From Minisyncoccota bacterium (GTDB lineage Bacteria; Patescibacteriota; Minisyncoccia; Minisyncoccales; CG1-02-41-26), in assembly GCA_028715435.1 (NCBI GenBank), contig JAQURU010000042.1:1-5694 (forward strand): a DNA stretch of 5,694 bases, written 5' to 3'. A program made the position numbers and the translations under genes. Below the pieces are notes generated by a model. It did not search any database and was not told the origin of the DNA. It saw only the letters and a program-made list of their open reading frames with translations. Shown one piece after another: positions 4,716-5,694 of this stretch (positions within the stretch are counted from its first letter, which is position 1; every line of letters starts with the position of its first letter).

Positions 4716-4889
4716 TTATTTATTATTTTGTTTGCCGCGGTTTTTGATGTGCTCTAAGCGATTAGCCAAGCCAAAGCTTCTGCCTTTCGTGCCAAGCAGT
4801 TTGTCAAACCTGTCTTTGCCTGGAACCTGCCCTTTTTCACCTCTATTTTTTAATTTTTGCGAAAAGAATCTATTAAAAAATTTTTTCAT
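4716..4889 (-). CDS. Small very basic protein, 57 residues
   Basis: An ATG at 4889-4887 opens a 57-codon frame that ends in TAA at 4716-4718. The product begins MKKFFNRFFSQKLKNRG and contains 11 Lys and 6 Arg against 4 acidic residues, with no hydrophobic segment long enough for a membrane. The middle part (residues 19-40) is rich in glycine and lysine, and GLANRLEHIKNRGK may form a basic helix. Such composition suits a nucleic-acid or ribosome-associated protein, but I recognise no family. The start lies only 4 nt after the stop of the DUF6512-like gene. A GGAGG at about 4917-4913 is too far upstream for direct use, so translation is probably coupled to that gene. I see no terminator after it; the riboswitch promoter begins 14 bp further on. 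Confidence 0.6.
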   Translation of the reverse strand: MKKFFNRFFSQKLKNRGEKGQVPGKDRFDKLLGTKGRSFGLANRLEHIKNRGKQNNK

Positions 4890-4893
4890 ATTG

Positions 4894-5421
4894 TTATTTT
4901 ATTATTCCATATCCTCCGGAAATAGGATCTTTAAATAAGAAAAAATGCAGGGGGTAAAATGTAAAAAGCATAAAAGTCAACAATAATATTGCTAGCAATA
5001 AAAGCCACAGGCCGTTAAATCTTTGGGAAAATTCCGGTAAAGTCATAATCTTATGGCTCACAAGCTGGCCGATAATTACAGCTAAAACAAAAATTGAAAT
5101 GTCGATAGCTAAAAGATTATAGCCCAAAATAGTTTTATATGAATAGAAAAATAAAACAATCAAAACTGGTATTAAATAAGCGCCAACAGTCTTAGCAAAA
5201 AGAAAATTATTAGCTTTTATCTTAAAAACTTTACTTTCCAAAATTAACCAAATAATCGCAGGTACCACTGCCAGCTTTAAATGCTCCCAAGTGCTTTCAT
5301 TTACAGCTGAAAATGCGCCAGCTAGCCAAAATCTATTTAGCCAATTGAAAGCAAAATGCAACAAACTACCAAAAACTGAAATAAAAATTATGCCTAGTAT
5401 TTCAAACTTTAAAACTCTCAT
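4894..5421 (-). CDS. Multi-pass membrane protein resembling DUF6512
   Basis: A 175-residue integral membrane protein with about five hydrophobic helices, near residues 5-25, 46-63, 76-94, 104-123 and 137-155. Two segments recall the DUF6512 family: AVNESTWEHLKL at 39-50, between helices 1 and 2, and the C-terminal FYPLHFFLFKDPISGGYGI at 155-173. The family has no known function that I can state. A Glu-Ser-x-Trp-Glu-His-Leu-Lys cluster at a membrane border could be functional, but this is speculation. The gene follows the partial upstream gene after 11 nt and precedes the 57-residue gene by 4 nt, so the three probably form one operon. The ATG has no clear Shine-Dalgarno sequence, which fits translational coupling. 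Confidence 0.82.
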   Translation of the reverse strand: MRVLKFEILGIIFISVFGSLLHFAFNWLNRFWLAGAFSAVNESTWEHLKLAVVPAIIWLILESKVFKIKANNFLFAKTVGAYLIPVLIVLFFYSYKTILGYNLLAIDISIFVLAVIIGQLVSHKIMTLPEFSQRFNGLWLLLLAILLLTFMLFTFYPLHFFLFKDPISGGYGIIK

Positions 5422-5432
5422 ATTTAATTTTT

Positions 5433-5694
5433 CTAATTCCCTAGGATTAAGCTGCGCCTAATGGCATCGAATTGACTAATTAAGGCCTCTCGGTTAAATT
5501 CTTGCACTGCTCCTTCTGGATAATTGCCAATATTAGTTGAATGGACAAAATATCGAATAGCCATGCAAGGATTAGTGCCAGGTATTGCCCAAACTGTTTC
5601 CTCGTAAAAATTACCTGCCCCAGCCCCGGTTGAAGAAGCCACTGAGTATTGAACATTATTATTAGTAATAACTGTGGAAGTGCTGTTATTAGCC
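5433..5694 (-). CDS. C-terminal part of a hypothetical, probably exported protein (cut by window edge)
   Basis: The frame is open from the window edge to a TAG at 5433-5435, giving at least 86 residues. An internal GTG at 5642 could be taken as a start, but the frame continues upstream without a stop, so the true start is outside. The visible N-terminal part is rich in Asn, Ser and Thr (ANNSTSTVITNNN) and then Ala/Gly, as in linkers of surface or exported proteins. The C-terminal part (ETVWAIPGTNPCMAIRYFVHSTN, then EFNREALISQFDAIRRSLIL) looks folded, with a single Cys and an amphipathic last helix. I do not recognise the family. It is the first visible gene of the cluster with the DUF6512-like and 57-residue genes. 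Confidence 0.75.
   Translation of the reverse strand, partial: ANNSTSTVITNNNVQYSVASSTGAGAGNFYEETVWAIPGTNPCMAIRYFVHSTNIGNYPEGAVQEFNREALISQFDAIRRSLILGN

Noticed and set aside
5433..5642. GTG at 5642 as a true start giving a 69-residue protein
   Set aside because: The frame is open upstream to the window edge and no ribosome binding site precedes the GTG, so this is the end of a longer gene.

Overview
The window is AT-rich and every gene I can support lies on the minus strand, so transcription runs from high to low coordinates. It looks like a piece of a small-genome bacterium of the Patescibacteria/CPR type, probably Parcubacteria. The reasons are the large insertion in 23S rRNA, a 23S gene with no 16S gene in front of it, many short hypothetical proteins, and starts that often lack a Shine-Dalgarno sequence. 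The assignment is an inference, because no single marker here fixes the phylum.

Layout, in transcription order. (1) 5694-4716: a tight cluster holding the C-terminal part of an unknown, probably exported protein, a five-helix membrane protein resembling DUF6512, and a 57-residue very basic small protein. (2) 4698-3408: a promoter, a SAM-I (S-box) riboswitch with an intrinsic terminator, a 332-residue protein of unknown role with a C-terminal HAD-like domain, and a strong terminator. (3) 3398-1549: a second promoter, a second SAM-I riboswitch and terminator, metK (S-adenosylmethionine synthetase), then a small membrane-embedded HELGH zinc metallopeptidase. (4) 1552-782: a promoter overlapping the peptidase stop codon, a leader with alternative hairpins, an unrecognised 160-residue protein and a structured 3' region ending in a terminator-like hairpin. 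(5) 767-1: two overlapping sigma70-type promoters, a leader with a possible attenuator, and the first part of a 23S rRNA gene, which leaves the window at position 1.

The most interesting system is the pair of adjacent SAM-I riboswitches. One controls metK, which makes SAM. The other controls the orphan 332-residue protein, so the cell appears to switch that protein on when SAM is scarce, together with SAM synthesis. This is strong context evidence for a role in methionine/SAM homeostasis that sequence similarity alone does not reveal to me.

The second notable item is a roughly 124-nt insertion inside domain I of the 23S rRNA. It is built as a nested inverted repeat: two inverted copies of a GC-rich palindrome flank a long AT-rich inverted repeat. 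It resembles the intervening sequences of other bacteria that RNase III cuts out, but it lies at a different helix.
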